64,000 nt of DNA from Variovorax flavidus (GTDB lineage Bacteria > Pseudomonadota > Gammaproteobacteria > Burkholderiales > Burkholderiaceae_C), in assembly GCF_030317145.1 (NCBI RefSeq), contig NZ_JASZYE010000003.1:682001-746000 (forward strand), given 5' to 3'. Below are positions 42,392 through 50,718 of the stretch, piece after piece. Position 1 is the first letter of the stretch. Every line of letters starts with the position of its first letter. Below the pieces are notes generated by a model, which searched no databases, was not told the DNA's origin, and saw only the letters and a list, made by a program, of their open reading frames with translations. A program made the translations under genes and the position numbers.

Positions 42392-42844
42392 ATGGCGGCA
42401 AGCCCCGTCCTCAAGGCCTGCGCCTGCCTGGTGGACGTCCAAGGTCGACTGCTGGTGTTCCATCATCCCGAGGACAAGGGCATGCAGTTGCCCAAGGGCA
42501 CCATCGAGCCTGGCGAAGCGCCTGAAGACGCGGTGCGCCGCGAACTGCTGGAGGAATCCGGCATTCACTACACCGGCGACCTGGTGCCGCTGGGCACCAT
42601 CGACCGCTACTGCGAAGCGGGTGTCGAAGGCAACAAGTACCGCCACCCGCAGCTCTGGCACCTGTTCCTGATGCGCCACGAGGCACCCTTGCCCGAGACT
42701 TTCGACCATGTGGCCATGGGCAGCCCCGAAGAAGACGGTCTGGTGTTCAGCTTCAGCTGGCTGACCGCCAACGCCCCCCTGGACAACTTCGGAGCGCCCT
42801 ACGTCAAAGTCATCACCAAGGTCCGCAGCGCCCTGAAGTCGTGA
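42392..42844 (+). CDS. NUDIX hydrolase
   Basis: 150 residues. The NUDIX box is complete: G-TIEPG-E-APEDAVR-RE-LL-EE-SGI (about residues 35-57), so it should hydrolyse a nucleoside diphosphate linked to another group. The substrate cannot be inferred. It begins 5 bp after yqeY and its stop codon forms the edge of repeat copy C. Confidence 0.87.
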   Translation: MAASPVLKACACLVDVQGRLLVFHHPEDKGMQLPKGTIEPGEAPEDAVRRELLEESGIHYTGDLVPLGTIDRYCEAGVEGNKYRHPQLWHLFLMRHEAPLPETFDHVAMGSPEEDGLVFSFSWLTANAPLDNFGAPYVKVITKVRSALKS

Positions 42845-42934
42845 AACACCGCGGAACCGGCTTCGCCGGGCCGCAGGTGTTGCCCCCGGCAGGGGGTGGG
42901 CGGCCACACGAAGTGGGCAAGCCTGGGGGCGAGT
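42842..42934 (-). repeat. Dispersed intergenic element, copy C
   Basis: The best preserved copy, reversed relative to A. It begins within the NUDIX stop codon (TGAAACACCGCGG) and ends at the pmbA stop, so it fills the whole convergent gap. The AACACC/GGTGTT arms, the GGAACCGGCTTCGCCGGGCC hairpin, the CCCCCGGCAGGGGG hairpin and the CACACGAAGTGGGC segment are all present. Confidence 0.85.
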
Positions 42935-44305
42935 TCAGCTCCCCGCGACCTTCATGCGATTGACCAGCAGCGACCCCGTCGTCTTGGCGCCATAGTTGTA
43001 GGCATCGGCGCCAACCGCCTCGATCCCCATCAGCATGTCCTTGAGGTTGCCGGCGATCGTGATCTCCTGCACCGGGAACGCGATCCGGCCCTTTTCGACC
43101 CAGAAGCCACTCGCGCCGCGTGAGTAGTCGCCCGTCACGTAATTGACGCCCTGCCCCATCAATTCGATCACCAGCAAGCCGGTGCCGAGCTTGGCGAGCA
43201 TCGCATCGAGGTCGTCGCCCTTCTTCGTGAGCCGCGAGGTCAGCGTGAGGTTGTGCGAACCGCCGGCATTTCCGGTGGTCTTCATGCCCAGCTTGCGCGC
43301 CGAATAGGTGCTCAGGAAATAGCCCTCGAGCCGCCCCCCATCGACCACCTTGCGCTTGCGCGTGACCACGCCTTCGTCATCGAAGGGCGAGCTGCCCTTG
43401 CCCCGCATCACGTGCGGGTCTTCGAGCACGTCGATGTGCTTGGGCAGCACCGGCTTGCCCAGCGAATCGAGCAGGAAGGTGCTCTTGCGATACAGCGCAC
43501 CCCCGCTCGTGGCCTGCACGAGGCCACCGAGCAAGCCGGCCGCCAGGGGCGACTCGAACAGCACGGGGCACTCGGTCGTCTTGATCTTGCGCGACTTGAG
43601 GCGGCTCAGCGCTCGCTCCGCCGCATAACGCCCGACGGCTTGCGGGCTCGCCAACTCATCGGCCGAGCGCATGGAGCTGTACCAGGCGTCGCGCTGCATG
43701 TCGTCACCCTTGCCGGCGATCGGCGCGACCGAGATCGAATGCCGCGAACTGGCGTAGCCGCCGCGAAAACCGCGCGTATGGGCACTGAAGAAGTGACTCT
43801 GCTGCGCCGAGACGCCCGCGCCCTCGCTGTTGGTGATGCGCTTGTCGGTCGACAAGGCGGCGGCTTCGCATTCGAGCGCCATCTCGGCGGCCTGCTCGCT
43901 GGTGACAGCCCAGGGGTGGAACAGGTCCAGGTCGGGCTGCTCCTTGGCGATGTCGGCTTCGTCGGGCAGGCCGCTGACCGGGTCCTCGGCCGTGAAGCGC
44001 GCAATGTCGTAGGCCGCCTGCACGGTCTGCGCCACGGCAGCCTCGGAGAAGTCGGAAGTGCTGGCGTTGCCGCGGCGGTGGCCGACGTACACCGTGACGC
44101 CGAGCGACTTGTCGCGGTTGCGCTCGACGTTCTCGAGCTCGCCCTTGCGCACGGAGACGCTCAGGCCGCAGCCTTCGGACGCCTCGGCGCCGGCATCGGT
44201 CGCTCCGAGCTTCTTGGCGTGGGCCAAGGCCGAGTCGACCAGGTTTTCGAAGAATGAACGGCTGTAGGCGAAGCCGGAATCGGCGCGCGAGGTTGATGTG
44301 GTCAT
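42935..44305 (-). CDS. pmbA: Metalloprotease PmbA/TldE subunit
   Basis: 456 residues (start at 44305, MTTSTSRAD). PmbA/TldE is the non-catalytic partner of the TldD protease, which trims peptides such as microcin B17 precursor and degrades CcdA. Diagnostic segments include SSFDDEGVVTRKRKVVDGG-like SPFDDEGV (about residue 320), GNAGGSHNLTL and GVNYVTGDYSRGASGFWVEKG near the end. It is divergent from darP with 58 bp between starts. The tldD gene is not in the window. Confidence 0.93.
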   Translation of the reverse strand: MTTSTSRADSGFAYSRSFFENLVDSALAHAKKLGATDAGAEASEGCGLSVSVRKGELENVERNRDKSLGVTVYVGHRRGNASTSDFSEAAVAQTVQAAYDIARFTAEDPVSGLPDEADIAKEQPDLDLFHPWAVTSEQAAEMALECEAAALSTDKRITNSEGAGVSAQQSHFFSAHTRGFRGGYASSRHSISVAPIAGKGDDMQRDAWYSSMRSADELASPQAVGRYAAERALSRLKSRKIKTTECPVLFESPLAAGLLGGLVQATSGGALYRKSTFLLDSLGKPVLPKHIDVLEDPHVMRGKGSSPFDDEGVVTRKRKVVDGGRLEGYFLSTYSARKLGMKTTGNAGGSHNLTLTSRLTKKGDDLDAMLAKLGTGLLVIELMGQGVNYVTGDYSRGASGFWVEKGRIAFPVQEITIAGNLKDMLMGIEAVGADAYNYGAKTTGSLLVNRMKVAGS

Positions 44306-44363
44306 GTGTTGGCTATGATACTTGCGCCCCCTGTTCCCGATGGTGCGGCCAACGATTGCCTCT

Positions 44364-45020
44364 ATGTCCCGCAAACCTAAAAAAGGCTACTTCGTCCGTG
44401 GCCAGTTCGTCGCCGAAGGCAGCGAACTCGATCTTGAACTCAAACGTGAGCTCAAAGGCACCGACGCGGCAAGCAAGACCGACCTCAAACGCGAAAGCGC
44501 CGAACTCCAGGCGCTCGGCGAAGCGCTGCTCACGCTGCGCGCCGGCCTCTTCGACAAGCTGGACCTCGGCGACAAGCTGAAGGACGCCGTCGAGGAAGCC
44601 AAGCGCATCACCAACTTCGAGGGCAAGCGCCGCCAGATGCAGTTCATCGGCAAGCTGATGCGCGGCCTCGACGCCGCCACGCTCGACACGGTCCGCTCGG
44701 CGCTCGACGAGCAGAACCGCGGTCCCGCGCAGGAAACTGCCGTGCTGCACGATGCCGAGCGCTGGCGCGACCGCCTCATCGCCGACGACGATGCGCTGGG
44801 CGGCTGGATCGAGACACATCCCGGCACCGACGCCCAGCAGCTGCGCGCCCTGATCCGCCAGGCGCGCAAGGACATCAAGGCCGGGCCGCCCGGCGAGGCG
44901 CCGCGCCAGGGCAAGGCCTACCGCGAAGTCTTCCAGCTTGTGCGCGCGCAGCTGAGCGTGCACGGCACGGACGACCACGCGGCCGAAGCGGCCGCCCAGT
45001 CGCGCGAGGAAGACGCATGA
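44364..45020 (+). CDS. darP: DarP (YjgA, DUF615), ribosome-associated
   Basis: 218 residues. DarP helps late 50S assembly in E. coli. The N-terminal KPKKGYFVRGQFVAEGSELD and the conserved TDLKRESAELQALGEAL helix (about residues 35-60) are typical. The start at 44364 (MSRKPKK) fits the family. In many proteobacteria it lies divergent from pmbA, as here. Its stop overlaps the mog start by 4 bp. Confidence 0.92.
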   Translation: MSRKPKKGYFVRGQFVAEGSELDLELKRELKGTDAASKTDLKRESAELQALGEALLTLRAGLFDKLDLGDKLKDAVEEAKRITNFEGKRRQMQFIGKLMRGLDAATLDTVRSALDEQNRGPAQETAVLHDAERWRDRLIADDDALGGWIETHPGTDAQQLRALIRQARKDIKAGPPGEAPRQGKAYREVFQLVRAQLSVHGTDDHAAEAAAQSREEDA

Positions 45021-45613
45021 GCGAGTCGTTGCCGATGGATCCCGTCCGGATCGGGATCGTGTCGATCAGCGACCGCGCGTCCAGCGGCGTCTATGAGGAC
45101 AAGGGCCTGCCTGCACTGCAGGAGTGGCTCCAGCGCGCGCTGCGCAACCCGATCACCTTCGAGTCGCGACTGATCCCCGACGAGCAAGCCGGCATCAGCG
45201 CCGCGCTGATCGACCTGGTCGACGCAGGTTGTTCGCTGGTGCTGACGACCGGCGGCACCGGGCCGGCGCTGCGCGACGTGACGCCAGAGGCGACGCTCGC
45301 CGTCGCACACAAGGAAATGCCGGGCTTCGGCGAACAGATGCGGCAGATCAGCCTGCGTTTCGTGCCGACCGCGATCCTGTCGCGGCAGGTCGCCGTGATC
45401 CGGAACCAGAGCCTGATCATCAACCTGCCGGGCCAGCCCAAGTCGATCGCCGAAACGCTCGAAGGGCTGAGGAACGCGGACGGAACCCAGGCGGTGCCGG
45501 GCATCTTTGCCGCGGTGCCCTACTGCATCGACCTGATCGGCGGACCCTATCTGGAAACAGACGACACGGTCTGCAAGGCCTTCCGCCCCAAGACCGCGAT
45601 CCGCACTCGCTGA
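45017..45613 (+). CDS. mog: Molybdopterin adenylyltransferase
   Basis: 198 residues. It adenylates molybdopterin before molybdenum insertion. The family motif LTTGGTGPALRDVTPEATLAV (about residue 75-95) holds the substrate-binding TTGGTG. The cofactor it makes is needed by the nitrate reductase 7 kb away, though the gene is coupled to darP (ATGA) and not to the nitrate genes. Confidence 0.93.
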   Translation: MSESLPMDPVRIGIVSISDRASSGVYEDKGLPALQEWLQRALRNPITFESRLIPDEQAGISAALIDLVDAGCSLVLTTGGTGPALRDVTPEATLAVAHKEMPGFGEQMRQISLRFVPTAILSRQVAVIRNQSLIINLPGQPKSIAETLEGLRNADGTQAVPGIFAAVPYCIDLIGGPYLETDDTVCKAFRPKTAIRTR

Positions 45614-45616
45614 GTG

Positions 45617-45638
45617 CCCCCTCCCCGGAGGGAGGGGG
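45617..45638. terminator. Hairpin between convergent mog and aldehyde dehydrogenase genes
   Basis: CCCCCTCC(C) pairs with (G)GGAGGGGG around a 4-base loop. There is no T-run on either side, so it may act as a 3' barrier in both directions rather than as a standard terminator. Confidence 0.5.
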
Positions 45639-45647
45639 AGCAGGAAC

Positions 45648-47084
45648 TCAGGCCAGCGTGTAAGCCGTCTTCACGACAGTGAAGAACTCCTGCGCATACC
45701 GCCCCTGCTCACGCGGACCGTAGCTCGAACCCTTGCGGCCGCCAAACGGCACGTGGTAGTCCACCCCCGCCGTCGGCAGGTTCACCATCACCATCCCGGC
45801 CTGGCTGTGGCGCTTGAAGTGCGTCGCGTACTTCAGGCTGGTGGTCGCAATGCCCGCCGAGAGACCGAATTCCGTGTCGTTGGCCGTGGCCAGCGCCTCT
45901 TCGTAGTTCTTGACCCGGATCACGCTGGCGACCGGACCGAAGATTTCTTCCTTGTTGATGCGCATGCTGGCGACGGATTCGCTGAACAGCGCCGGCGACA
46001 TGTAGAAGCCCTCGGTGTCGAGCTTGAGCCGCTCGCCGCCCGCTGCCAGCGTGGCACCTTCGCCCTGGCCGATCTCGATGTAGTTCAAGTCCTGCTGCAA
46101 CTGGCTCTCGCTGGAGACCGGACCGATGTCCGTGCCCTGCGCGAGCGCATCGCCCACCTTGATCTTGGCCATGCGCGCCTTCATCGCCTCGATGAACTTG
46201 GGATAGATGCCTTCGGTCACGATCAGCCGGCTCGAAGCCGTGCAGCGCTGACCCGTCGAATAGAAAGCGCTCTGCACGCTGAGTTCGACGGCCTGATTCA
46301 GGTCGGCGTCGTCCAGCACGACTTGCGGGTTCTTGCCACCCATCTCCAGCTGCACCTTCTTGTGGTTGGTCGCGCACTGGATGGCGATGTTGCGGCCCAC
46401 GCCCACCGAACCGGTGAAGCTGATCGCGTGGATGCCCGGATGATTGACCAGCGCATCGCCGATCACGCTGCCGCGTCCCATCACCAGGTTGAACACGCCG
46501 GCCGGAATGCCCGAGCGGCTGATGATCTCCGCCAGCGCCCAGGCGCAGCCGGGCACGAGGTCGGCGGGCTTCAGCACCACGCAATTGCCGAAAGCGAGCG
46601 CCGGCGCAATCTTCCACGCGGGAATCGCGATCGGGAAGTTCCAGGGCGTGATGAGGCCCACCACGCCCACGGGTTCGCGCGTGATCTCCACGCCGATGCC
46701 GGGGCGCACGGAGGGAATGACTTCGCCCGAGAGGCGCAGGCATTCGCCGGCGAAGAACTTGAAGATCTGGCCCGCGCGCGTGGCCTCGCCGATGCCTTCG
46801 GCCTTGGTCTTGCCTTCCTCGCGTGCGAGCAGCGTGCCGAGCTCTTCCTTGCGCGCGATGATTTCATTGCCGATCTTGTCGAGCGCTTCGGAGCGCGCCT
46901 GGATGCCGCCGGTCGACCAGGCGGGGAAGGCTGCAGTGGCGGCTGCGACCGCGGCATTCACCTGGTTCGCATCGCCCTGCGCGTATTGGCCCAGCACGTC
47001 GGCCAGGTTGCTCGGATTGGTGTTGGCGCTGTAGCTGACACCGGCGAGCCATTCGCCGTTGATGAGGTTGTCGAAGTTCTGCAT
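45648..47084 (-). CDS. Alpha-ketoglutarate semialdehyde dehydrogenase (ALDH family)
   Basis: 478 residues. Catalytic Cys281 (STGQRCTAS) and general-base Glu247 (QLEMGG) are in place, with the NAD-binding VGLITPWNFP and FTGSVGVGR. The family alone would allow other aldehydes. The call as 2,5-dioxopentanoate dehydrogenase, which makes 2-oxoglutarate in the last step of the oxidative uronate route, rests on the close linkage to kdgD, garD and udh. A terminator separates it from the kdgD operon upstream, so it must have its own promoter in the 110 bases before it. Confidence 0.83.
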   Translation of the reverse strand: MQNFDNLINGEWLAGVSYSANTNPSNLADVLGQYAQGDANQVNAAVAAATAAFPAWSTGGIQARSEALDKIGNEIIARKEELGTLLAREEGKTKAEGIGEATRAGQIFKFFAGECLRLSGEVIPSVRPGIGVEITREPVGVVGLITPWNFPIAIPAWKIAPALAFGNCVVLKPADLVPGCAWALAEIISRSGIPAGVFNLVMGRGSVIGDALVNHPGIHAISFTGSVGVGRNIAIQCATNHKKVQLEMGGKNPQVVLDDADLNQAVELSVQSAFYSTGQRCTASSRLIVTEGIYPKFIEAMKARMAKIKVGDALAQGTDIGPVSSESQLQQDLNYIEIGQGEGATLAAGGERLKLDTEGFYMSPALFSESVASMRINKEEIFGPVASVIRVKNYEEALATANDTEFGLSAGIATTSLKYATHFKRHSQAGMVMVNLPTAGVDYHVPFGGRKGSSYGPREQGRYAQEFFTVVKTAYTLA

Positions 47085-47109
47085 GGCTTGGGTCCTTGGA
47101 GTCGGTCGG

Positions 47110-47138
47110 AAAAAGCACAGGGCCGCATGGCGGCCCTG
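47110..47138 (-). terminator. Intrinsic terminator of the GntR-Bug-kdgD-lipoprotein run
   Basis: On the minus strand: CAGGGCCGC, loop CAT, GCGGCCCTG (9-bp perfect stem), then TGC and TTTTT. It lies 85 bases past the lipoprotein stop and 26 bases before the aldehyde dehydrogenase start. Confidence 0.82.
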
Positions 47139-47222
47139 CGCGCATTGGCAAAGGGTAGCGGGTCGGCCTGCCGCACAGGGGAATCAGCCCGCTTCCCAGC
47201 GTTGGCCGGAGGGCCACGCCGC

Positions 47223-47669
47223 TTATTGCGGCGGGCGCACCGCCTGGCGGGCCAGCAGCTTCCAGTAGTCGCCCTGCTTCTGCCAGACGCCGAGGATCTT
47301 GATGCTGACCTTGCCGGGCTTGCCCGAGTCGTTCGTGTCGGCCGTGAGCGTGTGCCGCACGATCGCCACGTTGTCGATCACGTTGATGGTCTGCTCGGTG
47401 ATCGTGATGGTCACGAAGTCCGATTTGCCGTCCATCAGATCGCTGATGAAACTCGTCTTGGTATCGACCTTGCCGCCGGAATGGCCGTAGCTCAGATCGT
47501 CGGCGACCAGCGCGCCGAGCGCCTCGGGCGTTGGGTCGATCATGGCAACGCGCAGCTTCTCAGCTGCAGCGGCCACGGCCGGCGCCGCAGCGGGGTCCTT
47601 GGCGCGCATCGTCGTGCAGCCGGCGAAAGCCGCGGTTGCGGCAGCGATGAGGATGAGTTTCTTCAGCAT
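47223..47669 (-). CDS. SnoaL-like (DUF4440) lipoprotein
   Basis: 148 residues. A lipoprotein signal (MLKKLILIAAATAAFAGC) puts the lipidated Cys at residue 18. The mature part resembles the cone-shaped NTF2/SnoaL fold: LRVAMIDPTPEALGALVADDLSYGHSGG and a late IKILGVWQKQGDYWKLLARQAV. Such proteins may bind small ligands or act as isomerases. It is the last gene of the kdgD run, 44 bp past kdgD, but its role in aldarate use is unknown. Confidence 0.75.
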   Translation of the reverse strand: MLKKLILIAAATAAFAGCTTMRAKDPAAAPAVAAAAEKLRVAMIDPTPEALGALVADDLSYGHSGGKVDTKTSFISDLMDGKSDFVTITITEQTINVIDNVAIVRHTLTADTNDSGKPGKVSIKILGVWQKQGDYWKLLARQAVRPPQ

Positions 47670-47713
47670 GTCTTTGTCTCCTGGTGTTGTGGTTGTGGAT
47701 CGGCGAAAAAAAC

Positions 47714-48625
47714 TTACTGCGGGCCGAGCTTGTCGATCAGCGCCGCCAGGGCTTCGTACTCATTGGACTTGAGTTCGGTCAGCGGGGTACGCACGGGGCC
47801 CGCGTCGTGTCCGACGATCTTGGCACCGGCCTTCACGATGCTCACGGCGTAGCCCTGGCCCTTGTTGCGGATCTCCAGGTACGGCATGAAGAAGTCCTTG
47901 AGGAGGCGGTGCTGCGTGGCAATGTCGTCCTTTGCGACCGCATGGTAGAAATCCATCGCAGTCTTCGGGATGAAGTTGAAGACGGCCGACGAATACACCG
48001 GCGTGCCCAGGGCCTTGTAGGCCGCTGCATAGACCTCCGCCGTCGGCAGGCCGCCGAGGTACGCGAAGCGATCGCCCATGCGCAGGTGGATGGAGCTCAT
48101 CAGTTCGATGTCGCCGATGCCGTCCTTGAAGCCGACGAGGTTGGGGCAGCGTTCGGCCAGCTTTTCGAGCGTCGCGGGATAGAGCTTGCTCTGGCCGCGG
48201 TTGTAGACGATGACGCCGAACTTCACACTCTTGCAAACGGCTTCGACGTGCGCGGCGAGGCCTTCCTGGCCGGCTTCGGTGAGGTAGTGCGGCAGCAGCA
48301 GCACGCCGTGTGCGCCCGCCTTCTCGGCTGCTTGCGCGCACTGGATCGCGAAACGCGTGGGGCCGCCTGCGCCCGCGATGATCGGCACCTTGCCGCGGCA
48401 GGTATCGACTGCGGTCTGAATGATCCCGGGATATTCGTCGCCGGTCAGCGAGAAGAATTCGCCCGTGCCGCCGGCAGCGAAGAGCGCGCTCGCGCCGTAG
48501 GGAGCCAGCCATTCGAGGCGCTCGATGTAGCCCTTCTTGTTGAAGGTGCCGTCGGCGTCGAAGTCGGTCAGGGGGAACGACAGCAGGCCGGAGCCCATGA
48601 TGGATTTGAGTTCTTGAGGATTCAT
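47714..48625 (-). CDS. kdgD: 5-dehydro-4-deoxyglucarate dehydratase
   Basis: 303 residues of the DHDPS/NAL class I aldolase family. It dehydrates and decarboxylates 5-keto-4-deoxy-D-glucarate to 2,5-dioxopentanoate. Lys167 (NLVGFKDGIGD) is the Schiff-base residue and Tyr141 (VIVYNRG) the partner tyrosine. The AGGTGEFFSLTGDEY motif near residue 51 is specific to the KdgD group. It is one step before the linked aldehyde dehydrogenase. Confidence 0.94.
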   Translation of the reverse strand: MNPQELKSIMGSGLLSFPLTDFDADGTFNKKGYIERLEWLAPYGASALFAAGGTGEFFSLTGDEYPGIIQTAVDTCRGKVPIIAGAGGPTRFAIQCAQAAEKAGAHGVLLLPHYLTEAGQEGLAAHVEAVCKSVKFGVIVYNRGQSKLYPATLEKLAERCPNLVGFKDGIGDIELMSSIHLRMGDRFAYLGGLPTAEVYAAAYKALGTPVYSSAVFNFIPKTAMDFYHAVAKDDIATQHRLLKDFFMPYLEIRNKGQGYAVSIVKAGAKIVGHDAGPVRTPLTELKSNEYEALAALIDKLGPQ

Positions 48626-48710
48626 TTCAGAAGTAGTGAGACGAAGGGAAAAGGTCCGGAAGACGGCCAGCGCCGCGCCGCCCCATGGCGAGCCGCGGGA
48701 AGGCCAGGGT

Positions 48711-49688
48711 TCAGTCGAGCTTGATCTGTGCGGCGTTCACGACCTTGGCCCAGCGCGAGCGTTCCTTCTCGAAGAACTGCTCCTGTTCGGCCGGCGCCAT
48801 GGTCACGACTTCGGCGCCTTGCCCCGCAAGGCGCGAGCGGATGTCGGCGGAGCGGATGATCGTGACCAGTTCCTTGTTCAGGCGCTGAACCAGTGCGTCC
48901 GGTGTGCCGCGGGGCGCCAGCACGCCCTGCCATGTGCCGGACTCGAAGCCGGGAACGCCCTGCTCCGCGATGGTCGGCACATCGCCGATCAGCGGCATGC
49001 GCGTGCCCTTGGAGACGCCCAGCACCTTCAGCTTGCCGCTTTGCACGTGCGGCAGCGTCGCGAGCATGCCGTTCATGAGCACCTGGGTCTGCCCGGCGAC
49101 GGTGTCCTGCACCGCCTGCACGCCACCCTTGTAGGGTACGTACTGCCAGCGCGCGCCACTCGCGCGTTCGAGCGCCACGCCCGCGAGGTGCGGTGCGCTG
49201 CCGGTGGCCGTCACCGCGAAGTTCAGGTCCGACTTCTTCGACAGCGCAATCAGTTCCTTGAGGTTGTTGGCCTGCACCGACGGGTGCACCACCAGCAGAT
49301 GCGGCGAATAGGCCAGCATGGTGACGCCGCGCAGATCCTTGGACGGGTCGAAAGACAGCTTGGTGTAGACCGACGGGCTGATCGCCAGCGCACCGACGTC
49401 GCACAACAGAAGCGTGTAGCCGTCGCCCGGCGCCTTCGAAACCAGGTCCGCGCCGAGATTGCCGTTCGCGCCGGCCCTGTTCTCGACGATGACGGATTGC
49501 TTCAGTGCCTCCGACAGCGGCTGGCTGATGGAACGGGCAATGATGTCGGACGACCCGCCGGGCGGGTACGGCACGACGATGCGGATCGGCCTTGCAGGCC
49601 AGGCATCGGCCGCCTGTGCGCCGCCGGCGGCCACGAGGCCGGCTGCTCCCACTGCGCCGAGCATGAGATCGCGTCGATTCAAGGTCAT
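48711..49688 (-). CDS. Bug-family tripartite tricarboxylate-type solute-binding protein
   Basis: 325 residues. A twin-arginine-like signal (NRRDLMLGAVGAAGLVAAGGAQA, residues 4-26) is followed by the Bug/TctC fold: WPARPIRIVVPYPPGGSSDIIAR and the ligand loop FAVTATGSAPHLAGV near residue 165. No TctA or TctB membrane genes lie nearby. It may bind an aldarate or uronate and either signal or feed a transporter encoded elsewhere. It lies 85 bp upstream of kdgD in the same direction. Confidence 0.87.
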   Translation of the reverse strand: MTLNRRDLMLGAVGAAGLVAAGGAQAADAWPARPIRIVVPYPPGGSSDIIARSISQPLSEALKQSVIVENRAGANGNLGADLVSKAPGDGYTLLLCDVGALAISPSVYTKLSFDPSKDLRGVTMLAYSPHLLVVHPSVQANNLKELIALSKKSDLNFAVTATGSAPHLAGVALERASGARWQYVPYKGGVQAVQDTVAGQTQVLMNGMLATLPHVQSGKLKVLGVSKGTRMPLIGDVPTIAEQGVPGFESGTWQGVLAPRGTPDALVQRLNKELVTIIRSADIRSRLAGQGAEVVTMAPAEQEQFFEKERSRWAKVVNAAQIKLD

Positions 49689-49768
49689 GTGTTGGTGTCT
49701 CCTGGTGCGATTGAGGGGTTGAATTGCGCGTCGTCTACCGGCGGCCGGATGCGACGTCGAATGTCATC

Positions 49769-49783
49769 AGTCATCGTACAACT
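49769..49783. promoter_or_regulatory. Possible GntR half-conserved operator upstream of the Bug gene
   Basis: AGTTGTACGATGACT (minus strand) shares the GTTGTA half with the perfect palindrome at 50676-50688. The other half differs. It lies about 80 bases before the Bug start. Only a proposal. Confidence 0.3.
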
Positions 49784-49821
49784 AGATTCGTGCGATGTCC
49801 AGCCTTGCAGCACATGCTGAT

Positions 49822-50652
49822 TCAAGTCGCCGGAGCGACGGGGGTCGAGGCCGCAGCGTCGGAGGCCGGCGCTGGCTCGGCGGCGTTCTTGGCCGCTTCC
49901 TGCGCGACGCGCAGGCGCTCGCGGCTATTCGTCAGATGGATGCGCATGGCGGCCCGCGCCGACTCGGGATCCCGGCGCGCGATGGCCGCGTAGATCTCTT
50001 CATGCTCGCGGTTCACGCGGGTGAGGTACTCGCCGCGCCGGTCGTGATTGCGGATGGCGGTGATGCGCGTGCGCGGGATGATCGTGGTGCCCAGATGGCT
50101 CATGATGTCGGCGAAATACGAATTGCCCGTTGCCTGCGCGATCTGGAGATGGAAGCGGAAATCGGGCTCCACCGTATCCCCCGCCACGGCGACGTTGCGC
50201 TCGAAATCATCCAGCGCCTCCCGCATGGCAAGCAACTGCTCTTCGGTGCGACGCGTCGCGGCCAGGCCGGCCGATTCGGTCTCGAGGCTGATGCGAAGCT
50301 CCAGCACCGCAAGCACATCGACCGAGGTGGCGATGTCCGACGCATCGAGCCGGAACATGCCGGCCGTGCGCGGCTGAAGCACGAAGGTTCCAATGCCGTG
50401 ATGCGTTTCCACGAGCCCTGCTGCCTGCAGCTTCGACAGCGCCTCGCGCACGACGGTGCGACTCACGCCATAGGCTTGCATGATGGCGGACTCGGTCGGC
50501 AGTTTGTCGCCCGGCCGCAGTTGCTGGCTGCGGATCTTCTCGCCCAGATCGTCCACCAGGCCATGGGCCAGCCCACGAACCCTCCGACGCGGATTCGCGC
50601 CGAAGGCAGGTTGTTCGGTCGTTGCGGTTGACCCCGTTGACAGGCTCGACAT
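49822..50652 (-). CDS. GntR-family regulator, FadR subfamily (FCD domain)
   Basis: 276 residues from the ATG at 50652. The winged helix spans about residues 28-95 (LRPGDKLPTESAIMQAYGVSRTVVREALSKLQAAGLVE). An all-helical FCD ligand domain follows, with the metal-site pattern DFRFHLQIAQATGN and HEEIYAAIARRDPESARAAMRIHL. It ends in an Ala/Pro-rich tail. It is divergent from udh with 66 bp between starts, and a perfect palindrome lies between. It most probably represses the uronate genes until an inducer such as galactarate or a uronate binds; inducer not known. Confidence 0.88.
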   Translation of the reverse strand: MSSLSTGSTATTEQPAFGANPRRRVRGLAHGLVDDLGEKIRSQQLRPGDKLPTESAIMQAYGVSRTVVREALSKLQAAGLVETHHGIGTFVLQPRTAGMFRLDASDIATSVDVLAVLELRISLETESAGLAATRRTEEQLLAMREALDDFERNVAVAGDTVEPDFRFHLQIAQATGNSYFADIMSHLGTTIIPRTRITAIRNHDRRGEYLTRVNREHEEIYAAIARRDPESARAAMRIHLTNSRERLRVAQEAAKNAAEPAPASDAAASTPVAPAT

Positions 50653-50675
50653 GCCATGATGATAATCGCCGCGAT

Positions 50676-50688
50676 GTTGTATGACAAC
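50676..50688. promoter_or_regulatory. Candidate GntR operator between gntR and udh
   Basis: GTTGT-ATG-ACAAC is a perfect 13-bp palindrome in the 66-bp divergent gap. Size and position suit a FadR-type dimer that controls both directions. Confidence 0.55.
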
Positions 50689-50718
50689 AGATAACTTACG
50701 ACCAGAAACCTGACACCC

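Noticed and set aside
45648..47084. Succinate-semialdehyde dehydrogenase as the name of the aldehyde dehydrogenase
   Set aside because: Sequence alone cannot exclude it, but the linked kdgD, garD and udh genes make 2,5-dioxopentanoate the natural substrate.
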